NCBI GenBank assembly: GCA_002292285.1
Contig: DBBP01000008.1
Span: forward strand, 62,001 to 126,000
From: Proteobacteria bacterium UBA981
Lineage (GTDB): Bacteria; Pseudomonadota; Gammaproteobacteria; Ga0077536
DNA: 64,000 bases
Reading direction: 5' to 3'
The notes beneath the pieces were generated by a model, which saw only the letters and a list, made by a program, of their open reading frames with translations, had not been told where the DNA came from and made no database searches. Position 1 is the first letter of the stretch, and each line of letters starts with the position of its first letter. This document shows, in pieces, positions 8,351-17,550 of this stretch. Both the position numbers and the translations under genes were made by a program.

Positions 8351-9742
8351 TCAGAAATCCAGGTTGCGCGGTGTGCGCGGAAACGGAATGACATCGCGAA
8401 TGTTGGCGACACCGGTAACGAACATCAGGAAGCGCTCGAAGCCGAGCCCGAAGCCGGCGTGCGGCACGCTGCCGAAGCGTCGTGTATCGAGGTACCACCA
8501 GTAGTCCTTCTCATCGAAACCAAGCTCGTTAATGCGTTGCGTGAGTACATCCAGGCGCTCCTCGCGGGCGCTGCCACCGACCAGTTCACCACAATGGGGG
8601 ACGAGTAAATCCATTGCGGCGACGGTACGTCCGTCATCGTTCATCCGCATATAGAACGCTTTAATCTCTTTTGGCCAGTCGTACACAAAGACCGGGCCGT
8701 TGAAATGCGACTCAGTCAGATAGCGCTCGTGTTCGGCCTGTAAATCGGCGCCCCATTCGGGTTTGAATTCAAAGGTCTGATCCGCTTTTTGCAGCAGCTC
8801 GATGGCCTCGCCATAAGTTAGCCGGGTGAAACTGCGCTCGCGCAACGCCTGCAGGCGGGTCATGAGATCCTTATCCACGAAACGTGCGAATAGATCTAAA
8901 TCTTCGGCGCAATCTTCAATGACGAATTCAACCAACGCGCGGACCAGATCTTCGGCAAGTTGCATGTCGTCGTGAATGTCGGCAAAGGCGATCTCCGGTT
9001 CGACCATCCAGAATTCCGCCATGTGCCGGCTGGTGTTGGAATTCTCCGAGCGGAAGGTCGGTCCGAAGGCGTAGACCTTGCTCAACGCCAGACAGTAGGT
9101 CTCTACCGAAAGTTGGCCGGACACAGTGAGGTGTGCTTCCTTACCAAAAAAATCCTCGTCACGGGTGCTGGTCTTGCTGGCGTAGGGATCGTGGGTCGTG
9201 ACGCGAAACATTTCACCGGCACCTTCGCAATCAGAACCGGTAATGATCGGTGTGTGGATGTAGTTAAAGCCGCGCTTTTGAAAAAAATCGTGAATGGCCC
9301 ACGATAATCGCGAGCGAATACGCGCCATCGCGCCGTACTTGTTGGTTCTGGCGCGCAGATGGGCGATGGTGCGCAGGAACTCGTCGCTATGACGTTTTTT
9401 CTGCAACGGAAAATCGTCTGCGCATGCACCAATAACGATTAGCTCCGTAGCAGAGAGTTCCCAGCGCTGGCCTTTGCCAGGCGATTCGATCAGCGCACCG
9501 CGCACGCTGACGGCAGAGCCGGTCGCGATAGCAGGCAAGCAATCGTAGCCTTGCGCTGCGGCGTCGATAATCACCTGCAGATTCGCCAGGCCACTGCCGT
9601 CATTGATCTCGAGAAACGCGAAGCCTTTTGATTCGCGCTTGGTGCGCACCCACCCGGTCGCAAGGACTTGCTCGAGCGGCGTGTCGGCGGCGAGTAACGT
9701 CGCACATTCAATGCGATCGCGAAAAGACAGTTGGGAACTCAT
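8351..9742 (-). CDS. asnS: Asparaginyl-tRNA synthetase
   Basis: A 463-residue class IIb synthetase that charges tRNA-Asn. An N-terminal OB-fold anticodon-binding domain ('VLATGWVRTKRESKGFAFLEINDGS', residues about 25-110) precedes the catalytic core, with motif 2 ('FGPTFRSENSNTSRHMAEFWMVEPE') and motif 3 ('GFGLGFERFLMF'). The core sequence and length are those of AsnRS rather than AspRS. Its ATG at 9742 overlaps the metH stop by 4 nt (ATGA), so translation is probably coupled. The presence of AsnRS indicates direct charging of tRNA-Asn. Confidence 0.97.
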   Translation of the reverse strand: MSSQLSFRDRIECATLLAADTPLEQVLATGWVRTKRESKGFAFLEINDGSGLANLQVIIDAAAQGYDCLPAIATGSAVSVRGALIESPGKGQRWELSATELIVIGACADDFPLQKKRHSDEFLRTIAHLRARTNKYGAMARIRSRLSWAIHDFFQKRGFNYIHTPIITGSDCEGAGEMFRVTTHDPYASKTSTRDEDFFGKEAHLTVSGQLSVETYCLALSKVYAFGPTFRSENSNTSRHMAEFWMVEPEIAFADIHDDMQLAEDLVRALVEFVIEDCAEDLDLFARFVDKDLMTRLQALRERSFTRLTYGEAIELLQKADQTFEFKPEWGADLQAEHERYLTESHFNGPVFVYDWPKEIKAFYMRMNDDGRTVAAMDLLVPHCGELVGGSAREERLDVLTQRINELGFDEKDYWWYLDTRRFGSVPHAGFGLGFERFLMFVTGVANIRDVIPFPRTPRNLDF

Positions 9743-12700
9743 TCGTCCGGGTCGTAGCTCAAGTTCGCGGCCAGCCAGCGTTCGGCGTCGGCGATACTCA
9801 TGCCTTTACGTTCGGCGTAATCGGCAACCTGGTCACGGCCAATTTTGCCGACCCCGAAATAGCGCGACTGCGGGTGGGAAAAATACCACCCACTGACTGC
9901 AGCGGCCGGGCTCATGGCAAAACTTTCAGTCAGCGTGATGCCGGCGTTTTTCTCAACATCCAGCATGTTCCATAGCAGTTGTTTTTCGGTGTGATCCGGA
10001 CACGCAGGATAGCCAGGGGCAGGGCGGATACCGTCGTATTTCTCGGCGATTAAATCATCTCGCGCCAGCGTTTCGTCGTTGGCATAGCCCCAGTATTTCG
10101 TGCGCACCAGTTCGTGGAGACGCTCAGCGAAGGCCTCGGCAAGACGATCGGCAAGCGCTTTGGCCATGATCGAGTTGTAGTCATCGTGCTCGGCTTCATA
10201 GGCCGTCACCAGCGCATCCAGGCCAATGCCGGTGGTCACCGCAAAGGCTCCCATGTAATCCTGAATTGCGGCATCTGCCGGCGCGACAAAATCAGCCAGA
10301 GCGTAATTCGGTTGACCGCTTGGTTTGGGCTGCTGCTGGCGCAGGCTGTGAATCACAGTGAGTGGTTCGGCGCGAGACTCATCGCTGAAAATAGCAATGT
10401 CTTCGGCTGCGACCCGGTTGGCGGGGAACAACCCAAACACTGCACGGGCACGCAAGAGCTTACCGCTGACAATTTCCGCCAGCATCTGTTTGGCATCGTG
10501 GTGCAGGTGACGAGCCTGTTCACCGACCACGTCGTCGTTCAGGATGCGCGGGTAGCGACCTGCCAACTCCCAGGTCATGAAAAATGGCGTCCAGTCGATA
10601 TAGTCGACCAAATCGGCCAGCGGATAGTCATCGAGTACGTGAATGCCGGGTTGTGCGGGCGGCTGAGTGGCATAGCTGGCCCAATCCGTCGTGAGGCGAT
10701 TGGCCCGGGCCTCGTTCAGGGCGACCAGTTTAGTCGCCGAGCGTCGATCGGCATGCCGTTGCCGCACAGTCGCGTATTCATCGCTGATGGTTGAGACAAA
10801 CCCGGCTTTCAGTTCGTCGCTGAGCAAATTGCTCACCACGCCGACCGCACGCGATGCGTCTTTAACGTGGACTGTCGGCCCGGAATAACTTTGCGCAATC
10901 TTGACTGCGGTGTGCGTGCGCGAGGTGGTCGCACCACCAATGAGTAACGGCAGTTCGACGCCGCGTTTCTCCATCTCCTTGGCCACGTACACCATCTCTT
11001 CGAGCGACGGCGTAATCAGCCCGCTTAAGCCAATCACATCGACCTTCTCGCGTTCTGCGGTGTCGAGAATATCTTTCATCGCGACCATCACGCCGAGATC
11101 AAGCACAGCGAAGTTATTGCATTGCAGGACGACGCCGACGATGTTCTTCCCGATGTCGTGTACATCGCCTTTAACGGTGGCAAGCAAAATTTTCGGCTGT
11201 GCGCGCTGGTCGCCCGAAGCCGCCTTTTGTTCCTCAATAAACGGGATCAGATGCGCGACTGCTTTTTTCATCACGCGAGCGCTTTTCACCACCTGCGGCA
11301 AAAACATTTTGCCGGCCCCGAACAGATCGCCGACCACCCCCATGCCGTCCATCAGCGGGCCTTCGATCACCTGCAGCGGGAAGTCGTACTCCTGGCGTGC
11401 GAGTTCGGTGTCGTCAACGATATAGTCGGCAATACCGCGCACGAGTGCATAGGAGATGCGCTCCTGCACAGTGCCTTCGCGCCATGCCAGATCGCGTTTG
11501 TCCTCTTTTTCGACCCCTTGAACACCGCGCGCGAAATCGATCAGCGCGTCGGTTGCCTCATCATTGCGATTGAACAACACATCCTCGATACGGGTCAGCA
11601 GCTGCGGCTCGATCCCTTCATAGATGCCGAGCTGACCGGCATTCACAATCGCCATATCCAGGCCGTCGCGAATACCGTGGTACAGGAACGAAGCGTGCAT
11701 CGCTTCGCGGACCGGGTTATTACCACGAAACGAGAAGGACACGTTGCTCAACCCGCCACTCACCAGGGCGTGCGGCAGGTGTTTTTTGATCTCTGCAGTT
11801 GCGGCGAAGAAGGCGCGCGCATAATCGTTGTGCTCAGCCATGCCGGTTGCCACCGTGAGCACATTCGGGTCGAAAATAATGTCTTCGGGCGGGAAGCCGA
11901 CAGCTTCAGTCAGTAACTTATATGAGCGCTCGCAGATCTCGAACTTTCGTTCCGCCGTATCAGCCTGACCCTGCTCGTCAAACGCCATCACGACCACTGC
12001 CGCGCCGTAGCGGCGGACCAAACGCGCTTGCGCAAGGAATTTTTCTTCGCCTTCTTTCAGGCTGATTGAATTAACAACGCCCTTACCCTGCAGACAACGC
12101 AGGCCTGCCTCGATGACGTCCCAGTTCGAAGAATCGAGCATCACCGGTACGCGGCTGATATCGGGATCAGAGGCAATTAAGTTTTGGAAGCGCTGCATGA
12201 GCTCAACCGAGTCGAGCATGCCTTCGTCCATATTGACGTCAATCAACTGGGCGCCGTTCTCGACTTGCTGGCGAGCCACTTCCACCGCCCCGTCGAGGTC
12301 GCCATCTTTGACGAGTCGGGAGAACTTCGGCGAACCAGTGACATTGGTGCGCTCGCCAACATTAATAAAGCCTTTGTCGGGCGTGATGTTTAACGGCTCA
12401 AGTCCGCTCAGGCGGCAATAGCGCTCAATCTGCGGGCGCCGTCGCGGTGGCATGTCGCGGACTGCCCCGCTAATCGCGCGCAAATGTTCCGGCGTCGTTC
12501 CGCAACAACCACCAACAATATTGACCAGTCCTGTAGCCGCGAAATCAGCAATGATTTCAGCCATGTACTCTGGGCTTTCGTCGTACTCGCCAAACGCGTT
12601 AGGCAGTCCAGCATTGGGGTGGACGCTGACGAACGTGTCGGCAACGCGTGACAGTTCTTCGATGTACGGCCGTAGATCCTTCGCCCCAAGCGCGCAGTTT

Positions 12701-13437
12701 AAACCAATCGCAAGCGGCTGCGCGTGGCGTACAGAATTCCAGAACGCCTCGGTAGTCTGACCAGTCAGGGTGCGACCACTGCGGTCGGTGATAGTGCCCG
12801 AGATCATCAACGGCACATCGAGTCCGCGCGCTTCGAGACATTCGCTCACTGCAAAAATCGCAGCTTTCGCGTTCAGCGTATCGAATATCGTTTCAATCAA
12901 AATGAGATCAACGCCACCGTCCAGCAGACCTTCGCAGGCGTCGTAGTAAGTTGCTCGTAAGGTCTCGAAATCGACATTGCGAAATCCCGGATCGTTGACA
13001 TCCGGCGATACCGACGCGGTGCGGTTGGTCGGTCCGATGACGCCGGCGACGAACTTCGGCGTCGCATCGTCGTTGCTGTCCTGGTACTCCTCAATGGCTG
13101 CACGCGCCAGCCGCGCGCCTGTTTCGTTGAGCTCTCGCGCAATCGCTTCAAGAGCATAGTCGGATTGGGATATGCGCGTGGCGTTGAAGGTATTGGTTTC
13201 AATGATGTCCGAGCCGACATTCAGGAACGAACGATGAATGCCTTTAATGAGCTTTGGCTGGGTCAGATTAAGAAGGTCGTTATTACCCTTTAAATCCTGT
13301 CCATGATCGACGAAGCGGTCGCCGCGAAAATGGCTCTCTTGCAGCTCGTGCATCTGAATGACGGTGCCCATGGCACCGTCCAGCACGGCTATTTTGTTTT
13401 CGAGCAGGTCAACAAGTGGATGTGTAGCAGTAGTCAT
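9739..13437 (-). CDS. metH: Cobalamin-dependent methionine synthase
   Basis: A full-length 1232-residue MetH (the E. coli enzyme is about the same size). Four modules can be followed: a homocysteine-binding barrel with zinc cysteines in 'GLNCALGA' and 'GGCCGTTPEHL'; a methyltetrahydrofolate (pterin-binding) barrel ('INVGERTNVTGS'); the B12 module with cobalt-ligating His in 'DVHDIGKNIVG'; and a C-terminal AdoMet activation domain. It transfers the methyl group from methyl-THF to homocysteine in the cytoplasm. It lies 52 nt after lptF and overlaps asnS by 4 nt. The short upstream gap leaves no room for a cobalamin riboswitch. A B12 adenosyltransferase gene lies nearby on the other strand. Confidence 0.98.
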   Translation of the reverse strand: MTTATHPLVDLLENKIAVLDGAMGTVIQMHELQESHFRGDRFVDHGQDLKGNNDLLNLTQPKLIKGIHRSFLNVGSDIIETNTFNATRISQSDYALEAIARELNETGARLARAAIEEYQDSNDDATPKFVAGVIGPTNRTASVSPDVNDPGFRNVDFETLRATYYDACEGLLDGGVDLILIETIFDTLNAKAAIFAVSECLEARGLDVPLMISGTITDRSGRTLTGQTTEAFWNSVRHAQPLAIGLNCALGAKDLRPYIEELSRVADTFVSVHPNAGLPNAFGEYDESPEYMAEIIADFAATGLVNIVGGCCGTTPEHLRAISGAVRDMPPRRRPQIERYCRLSGLEPLNITPDKGFINVGERTNVTGSPKFSRLVKDGDLDGAVEVARQQVENGAQLIDVNMDEGMLDSVELMQRFQNLIASDPDISRVPVMLDSSNWDVIEAGLRCLQGKGVVNSISLKEGEEKFLAQARLVRRYGAAVVVMAFDEQGQADTAERKFEICERSYKLLTEAVGFPPEDIIFDPNVLTVATGMAEHNDYARAFFAATAEIKKHLPHALVSGGLSNVSFSFRGNNPVREAMHASFLYHGIRDGLDMAIVNAGQLGIYEGIEPQLLTRIEDVLFNRNDEATDALIDFARGVQGVEKEDKRDLAWREGTVQERISYALVRGIADYIVDDTELARQEYDFPLQVIEGPLMDGMGVVGDLFGAGKMFLPQVVKSARVMKKAVAHLIPFIEEQKAASGDQRAQPKILLATVKGDVHDIGKNIVGVVLQCNNFAVLDLGVMVAMKDILDTAEREKVDVIGLSGLITPSLEEMVYVAKEMEKRGVELPLLIGGATTSRTHTAVKIAQSYSGPTVHVKDASRAVGVVSNLLSDELKAGFVSTISDEYATVRQRHADRRSATKLVALNEARANRLTTDWASYATQPPAQPGIHVLDDYPLADLVDYIDWTPFFMTWELAGRYPRILNDDVVGEQARHLHHDAKQMLAEIVSGKLLRARAVFGLFPANRVAAEDIAIFSDESRAEPLTVIHSLRQQQPKPSGQPNYALADFVAPADAAIQDYMGAFAVTTGIGLDALVTAYEAEHDDYNSIMAKALADRLAEAFAERLHELVRTKYWGYANDETLARDDLIAEKYDGIRPAPGYPACPDHTEKQLLWNMLDVEKNAGITLTESFAMSPAAAVSGWYFSHPQSRYFGVGKIGRDQVADYAERKGMSIADAERWLAANLSYDPDE

Positions 13438-13489
13438 AGGTGCTGTTCAGGAAGGTGGCCGCGCATTTTACTCGGGATGACCGGCGAAC

Positions 13490-14578
13490 TTAAGCTCGTA
13501 GTAATTCCTGCGTCGGGCGGCGGCGCAGGCGCAGCAGGCGGCGTTGCCAGAGGAATACCGTGACCACGGCCGCCAGGAAGACGAAATGGATAGGCCACAG
13601 ACCGAGCAATGGGGACAATACTTCCTTGCGCATCAGTGCGCGCCCGACGCCAAGCACGTTAGTGTAGGCGAAATAGGCCGATATGGCCGTAATCAACCCA
13701 AGATGCCAGGCGCCGCGCCGATTCGCCAGGCCAATGAGGAGGGCCAGCGCCGGGGCCAGGATCGTACAAATCGGCAGCGCGAGTCGCCAATGAAACTCGA
13801 TGGCGTAGGGCGCTTCCTCATGGCGAAATAATTCCGGGGTAAAGAGAAATCCGATATGTGCGCCCAACTGCCGGGGCTGGCGATTCTCGATTCGTACCGC
13901 GTAGCGGCTGAACTGGGTCACCACATAGTCGAGCGTGCCGGCGTCGCCTTCGTAATTCGTGCCTTGTTCGAAAACTGCAAAGCGGTCCAGGGATTCAGTG
14001 TCGGTCTCAATGCGCGCGCGGTTCGACCGCAACACGCCGTCGCCATCGCGCACGAAGGCCTGCTCAAGATAGCGTTCATCGTCTGAGATTGATTCGGCGT
14101 AGAACACTTGCTCGCCGCCGCCGAAATCCCGAAAGCGCCCCGCCTTTACGCCTGCTATGGTGGCTTCGTTCTCCGATACCTCACTCAATTCCTGCAAATT
14201 GAGCTCGATGCGAGGCCCGGCTACCAGAGTAATAATGCCGACCAGCACAGCCGCACTACCCGAGAGAAAAAAAAGCGGCTTCAGGAGCTGCTGGTGGGAC
14301 AAGCCTGCGGCGCGCATCGCGGTCCATTCGGAATTCTGTTGGATGCGGGTAATTGCCCCAAAAGTGCCAAGGAACAGCGCCATCGGCAGTAAGTCCTTCA
14401 TCGAGATCAACATTTTCAGGGACACAATACGCGCGATGTGTTGGGGCGCGATCTTGCCTTCGGCAGCCTCGCCGAGATAGCTGGCGAACCGGGTACTCAG
14501 ATAAATAACAAACAAACCACCGATGATTGCGGCGGTTAGCTTCACGGTCTCGCGGATAAAATAGCGCGGCAAAATCAC
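13490..14578 (-). CDS. lptF: LPS export permease LptF
   Basis: A 362-residue inner-membrane permease of the LptF/LptG (YjgP/YjgQ) family, beginning at GTG 14578. It has the usual layout: two or more N-terminal membrane helices ('RYFIRETVKLTAAIIGGLFVI' region), a periplasmic beta-jellyroll of about 150 residues, and three to four C-terminal helices ending in a basic tail. The start 'ILPRYFIRETVKL' and 'LFLGTFGAITRIQQNSEWTAMRAAGLS' match LptF better than LptG. With LptB and LptG it would extract lipopolysaccharide from the inner membrane. Unusually, lptG is not next to it and no pepA is divergent from it; metH follows 52 nt downstream. Confidence 0.88.
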   Translation of the reverse strand: MILPRYFIRETVKLTAAIIGGLFVIYLSTRFASYLGEAAEGKIAPQHIARIVSLKMLISMKDLLPMALFLGTFGAITRIQQNSEWTAMRAAGLSHQQLLKPLFFLSGSAAVLVGIITLVAGPRIELNLQELSEVSENEATIAGVKAGRFRDFGGGEQVFYAESISDDERYLEQAFVRDGDGVLRSNRARIETDTESLDRFAVFEQGTNYEGDAGTLDYVVTQFSRYAVRIENRQPRQLGAHIGFLFTPELFRHEEAPYAIEFHWRLALPICTILAPALALLIGLANRRGAWHLGLITAISAYFAYTNVLGVGRALMRKEVLSPLLGLWPIHFVFLAAVVTVFLWQRRLLRLRRRPTQELLRA

Positions 14579-14705
14579 GCCCTTATTATCTCATGTCGTG
14601 ACCACGAATTGACCGCTGCAGGCAGGCGCCCATTCAGGTCGCCGTTGCGACGCTTTCGTGAGGTCGATTACAGTGGCGGACTCATCAACGCGCCGGGAAC
14701 TCAGC

Positions 14706-15254
14706 ATGGGAAATCGACTGTCAAAGATCTATACGCGTACCGGCGACGGCGGTACAACGGGATTAGGAGACGGTAGCCGCACGGAGAAGCACAGTGCGCG
14801 CATGCAGGCAATTGGCGACATTGACGAGCTGAATTGCGTCATCGGACTGTTGCTCGCGGAAACCCTGCGTCCACAGATGCACGCTCTGCTGATTGATATT
14901 CAGCACGATTTATTCGATTTAGGGGGCGAGCTATCGATTCCCGGCAGCGAGTTCATCGGGGCACCGGCAGTCACTAAACTGGAAGCAGCGATCGACCTTT
15001 ACAACGAAGAATTGCCGGCCCTGAAGGAATTTATTTTGCCTGGCGGTAGCCGTGCGGCAGCCCTCGCGCACCAGTGTCGGGCGGTGTGTCGGCGCGCGGA
15101 GCGGCGCACGTGGGAACTGTCCTCGAGCGAACCAGTCGGGGAGCACGCGATCAAATTCGTCAACCGCCTGTCTGATCTGTTGTTCGTTGCGGCCAGAATT
15201 ATTGCGCGTGAATCGGGCGCCGGAGAAGTTCTGTGGCAGCGTGGGCGCGACTAG
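14706..15254 (+). CDS. pduO: Cob(I)alamin adenosyltransferase, PduO type
   Basis: A 182-residue protein from the ATG at 14706, chosen because the conserved N-terminus 'SKIYTRTGDGGTTGLGDGSR' follows directly; an in-frame upstream codon adds only non-conserved residues. This glycine/threonine-rich stretch binds ATP, and the C-terminal 'FVNRLSDLLFVAARI' is the other signature of the family. The enzyme makes adenosylcobalamin from cob(I)alamin and ATP. It is divergent from lptF (127-nt gap) and close to metH, pointing to a cell that uses B12 in both methyl and adenosyl forms. Confidence 0.95.
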   Translation: MGNRLSKIYTRTGDGGTTGLGDGSRTEKHSARMQAIGDIDELNCVIGLLLAETLRPQMHALLIDIQHDLFDLGGELSIPGSEFIGAPAVTKLEAAIDLYNEELPALKEFILPGGSRAAALAHQCRAVCRRAERRTWELSSSEPVGEHAIKFVNRLSDLLFVAARIIARESGAGEVLWQRGRD

Positions 15255-15330
15255 CGATAAGCCGTTCGTCCGAACGCTTGGGGAGTGCGCGTGGTGTTAT
15301 GCCTGGGCACCGTTGACTGCGGCGCAGGTG

Positions 15331-15984
15331 TTAGCGAGCGCGCAGTTCCAGTACAGCGCCCTGGCGGTGAATGTCGAGGCGATTGAGAAATGATTGGCCG
15401 AGCAAGGCCTCACTTGGCGAGTCACCGTCCAGGACCACGCCCGGCACCCGCTTCAGCGTCAGAGCCTGAATTTTTACTTCATCGAATATCACGCGATAGG
15501 CCGCGACGGTTCCATTCGCTGTATCGACGAGTCCACGCTGCCCATCAACCTGATATTGCAAACCTATTTGGCGTGCCATGTTTTTGTTGATTGCGACCGA
15601 GGTTGCCCCGGTGTCGACAAGAAAACGAATCGGATTGCCGTTGATCTGTCCATCCGAGAAGTAGTGCCCATGTCTGCCGGGCACCAGGCGTACGATAGTG
15701 TTCTCCGGCACCTTGCCAAGGGCTCCACCAATGCGGGTGTCTAGTTTGAGATCGCGGATGGAACCTGCGATGGAAATGCGCACTCGGGTCGGATCGGCAG
15801 CAATCAGGGTCACGCCCTCGCTGCTGGTTTCGCCCACCTTCAACATATGCTGATGGCCGTCGATGTTCAGCATAGCCTTGCCTTTGAATAGCGCGACTGC
15901 GCTCACACGCACTTCTGCCGACAGCGGCGTGCTGAGGCAGCACAGTGCGATTAAAAGCGTTCTGAGGGCGCGCGTAGCAACCAT
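15331..15984 (-). CDS. Periplasmic retropepsin-like aspartyl protease (TIGR02281 type)
   Basis: A 217-residue protein with a probable signal peptide (residues 1-23, 'TLLIALCCLSTPLSA' then Glu). An N-terminal region of about 75 residues precedes a single retropepsin domain with catalytic 'FLVDTGATSVAI' (Asp 124) and the closing 'EALLGQSFLNRLDI'. Having one DTG per chain, it must act as a dimer. Some proteobacterial relatives are membrane-anchored; this one appears to be exported. It ends 76 nt from the adenosyltransferase stop (convergent) and is divergent from thrH. Its target is unknown. Confidence 0.85.
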   Translation of the reverse strand: MVATRALRTLLIALCCLSTPLSAEVRVSAVALFKGKAMLNIDGHQHMLKVGETSSEGVTLIAADPTRVRISIAGSIRDLKLDTRIGGALGKVPENTIVRLVPGRHGHYFSDGQINGNPIRFLVDTGATSVAINKNMARQIGLQYQVDGQRGLVDTANGTVAAYRVIFDEVKIQALTLKRVPGVVLDGDSPSEALLGQSFLNRLDIHRQGAVLELRAR

Positions 15985-16081
15985 GGGTCAGCCTTGATAG
16001 CCCCGTAGGACAGCGAAATCAGGTCTGCTAGACTGCGCCGCTTTCGCGTGCGCGGGGCGCGCGCCAATAAGGTATTTGTAC

Positions 16082-16690
16082 ATGAAAGTGGCCTGTCTCG
16101 ATTTTGAGGGTGTGTTGGTTCCTGAGATTTGGATCAGCCTTGCTGAACGAACGGGAATCGACGATCTGAGACTGACTACCCGCGATATTCCAGACTACGA
16201 CGAACTGATGACCTACCGCCTGAACATCATGGCGAAGCACGGCCTCGGTTTCAATGAACTCAATGAAGCAGCGTCGGGGCTCGATCCACTCCCCGGTGCC
16301 GCCGACTTTCTGCAATGGCTATCGAGCGAATTCCAGGTCGCCATACTGTCGGATACATTCTACGAACTCGCGCAGCCGCTGCTTGCGAAACTGGGATTCC
16401 CGATGATGCTTTGTCACCGTCTGGAAGTTGCCGACGACGGGCGCATCAGCGGTTACCAGTTGCGTCAGAAAGATCCCAAGCGACAGGCCGTCAAGGCGTT
16501 TCAATCATTGAGTTACCAAGTCGTCGCAACCGGCGATTCTTATAACGATATCAGCATGTTGGAGCAGGCTGACCAGGCGATGCTGTTCTGCCCTTCAGAA
16601 AAAGTTGTGCGCGATTATCCACACTTTCCGATCGCAAAAAACTACACCGAGCTGCGCGCCATGTTTGCATCCGCAAACATCACCGGGTAG
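16082..16690 (+). CDS. thrH: ThrH phosphatase (phosphoserine phosphatase/homoserine phosphotransferase)
   Basis: A 202-residue HAD-superfamily enzyme begun at ATG 16082, preceded by AAGG at 16069-16072; a TTG two codons upstream is less likely. HAD motifs: nucleophile Asp in 'CLDFEGVLVPEIW', 'ILSDTFYE', and 'ATGDSYNDISMLEQA'; the 'YQLRQKDPKRQAVKAF' stretch is characteristic of ThrH. In Pseudomonas ThrH removes phosphate from phosphoserine and can pass it to homoserine, joining serine and threonine synthesis. Its 3' end overlaps the convergent gluQ gene by 49 nt. Confidence 0.93.
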   Translation: MKVACLDFEGVLVPEIWISLAERTGIDDLRLTTRDIPDYDELMTYRLNIMAKHGLGFNELNEAASGLDPLPGAADFLQWLSSEFQVAILSDTFYELAQPLLAKLGFPMMLCHRLEVADDGRISGYQLRQKDPKRQAVKAFQSLSYQVVATGDSYNDISMLEQADQAMLFCPSEKVVRDYPHFPIAKNYTELRAMFASANITG

Positions 16691-17550
16691 CTACGCGACA
16701 ACGGTGTGACTGCGTCCAATCGCCATACTCTCAAACCCCAGTCCAGCAGCTCACATGGCGCCGCGCCGTGCAACTCGGCCGGCGGGGTAAAGCCCAAAAA
16801 CACCAGAGCGTGAAACACGGCGAGCGGAGCGTGCTCGGGTTTGATTGCCTGTGCGTGAGATTGTTTGCTCAGTTTTACGCCGTTACCACCCAGTACCACG
16901 GGCAAATGTGCGTAGCGGGGATGCTTGAACCCAAGTAATTTTTGTAAATGGATTTGGCGTGGAGTTGAATCCAGTAAGTCACCACCACGCACGACTTCAG
17001 TCACACCGGCGGCCGCGTCATCCACAACGACAGCGAGATGGTAGGCGGTTAAGCCGTCGGCCCGTTGCACAATGAAATCGCCACATTCATCTGTGAGTCT
17101 GAAGTCGCAGTCGCCATGCAGCAGATCGGTGAATGAAGTCGCCTCGTCGCCCACCAGAACGCGAACCGAGCCTGTTGAAGGACTCGTGCTGCACTTCCCG
17201 CGACATGTTCCCGGGTAAGCGCCCGGGCCAACCTGGCGGCGGCTACAAGTACATATGAACGTCTGCCCTGCGGCGGTGAGTTTTTCGAGTGCTGCGCGGT
17301 ACTGCGCCAGACGTTGACTCTGGTAGACGATCGCACCGTCCCAGTGCAGCCCCAGCGCTTCGAGAGTCCTGATAATGGCGTCTGCGGCGCCAGCTTCTTC
17401 ACGTGGTGGGTCGAGGTCGTCGATGCGCAGTAACCAGCGCCCCCTTTGTGCGCGCACGTTGAGATAGCTCGCCACAGCGCTCGTCACGGAACCGAAATGG
17501 AGCGGACCTGATGGCGAAGGTGCGAACCGTCCGACCGCGGCACCGTCCAT
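16642..17550 (-). CDS. gluQ: Glutamyl-Q tRNA(Asp) synthetase
   Basis: A 302-residue GluRS paralogue lacking the anticodon-binding domain, which attaches glutamate to queuosine in tRNA-Asp. It shows the class I 'FAPSPSGPLHFGS' (HIGH equivalent), zinc-site cysteines in 'CTCSRR' and 'YPGTCRGKC', and 'VKLSKQ' (KMSKS equivalent). The ATG at 17550 is preferred because it overlaps the stop of cysZ (TAATG), implying coupled translation; another in-frame ATG lies 8 codons earlier. It is in one operon with queF, whose product makes the queuosine precursor, a functional match. Its 3' end overlaps thrH by 49 nt on the other strand. Confidence 0.95.
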   Translation of the reverse strand: MDGAAVGRFAPSPSGPLHFGSVTSAVASYLNVRAQRGRWLLRIDDLDPPREEAGAADAIIRTLEALGLHWDGAIVYQSQRLAQYRAALEKLTAAGQTFICTCSRRQVGPGAYPGTCRGKCSTSPSTGSVRVLVGDEATSFTDLLHGDCDFRLTDECGDFIVQRADGLTAYHLAVVVDDAAAGVTEVVRGGDLLDSTPRQIHLQKLLGFKHPRYAHLPVVLGGNGVKLSKQSHAQAIKPEHAPLAVFHALVFLGFTPPAELHGAAPCELLDWGLRVWRLDAVTPLSRSYPVMFADANMARSSV

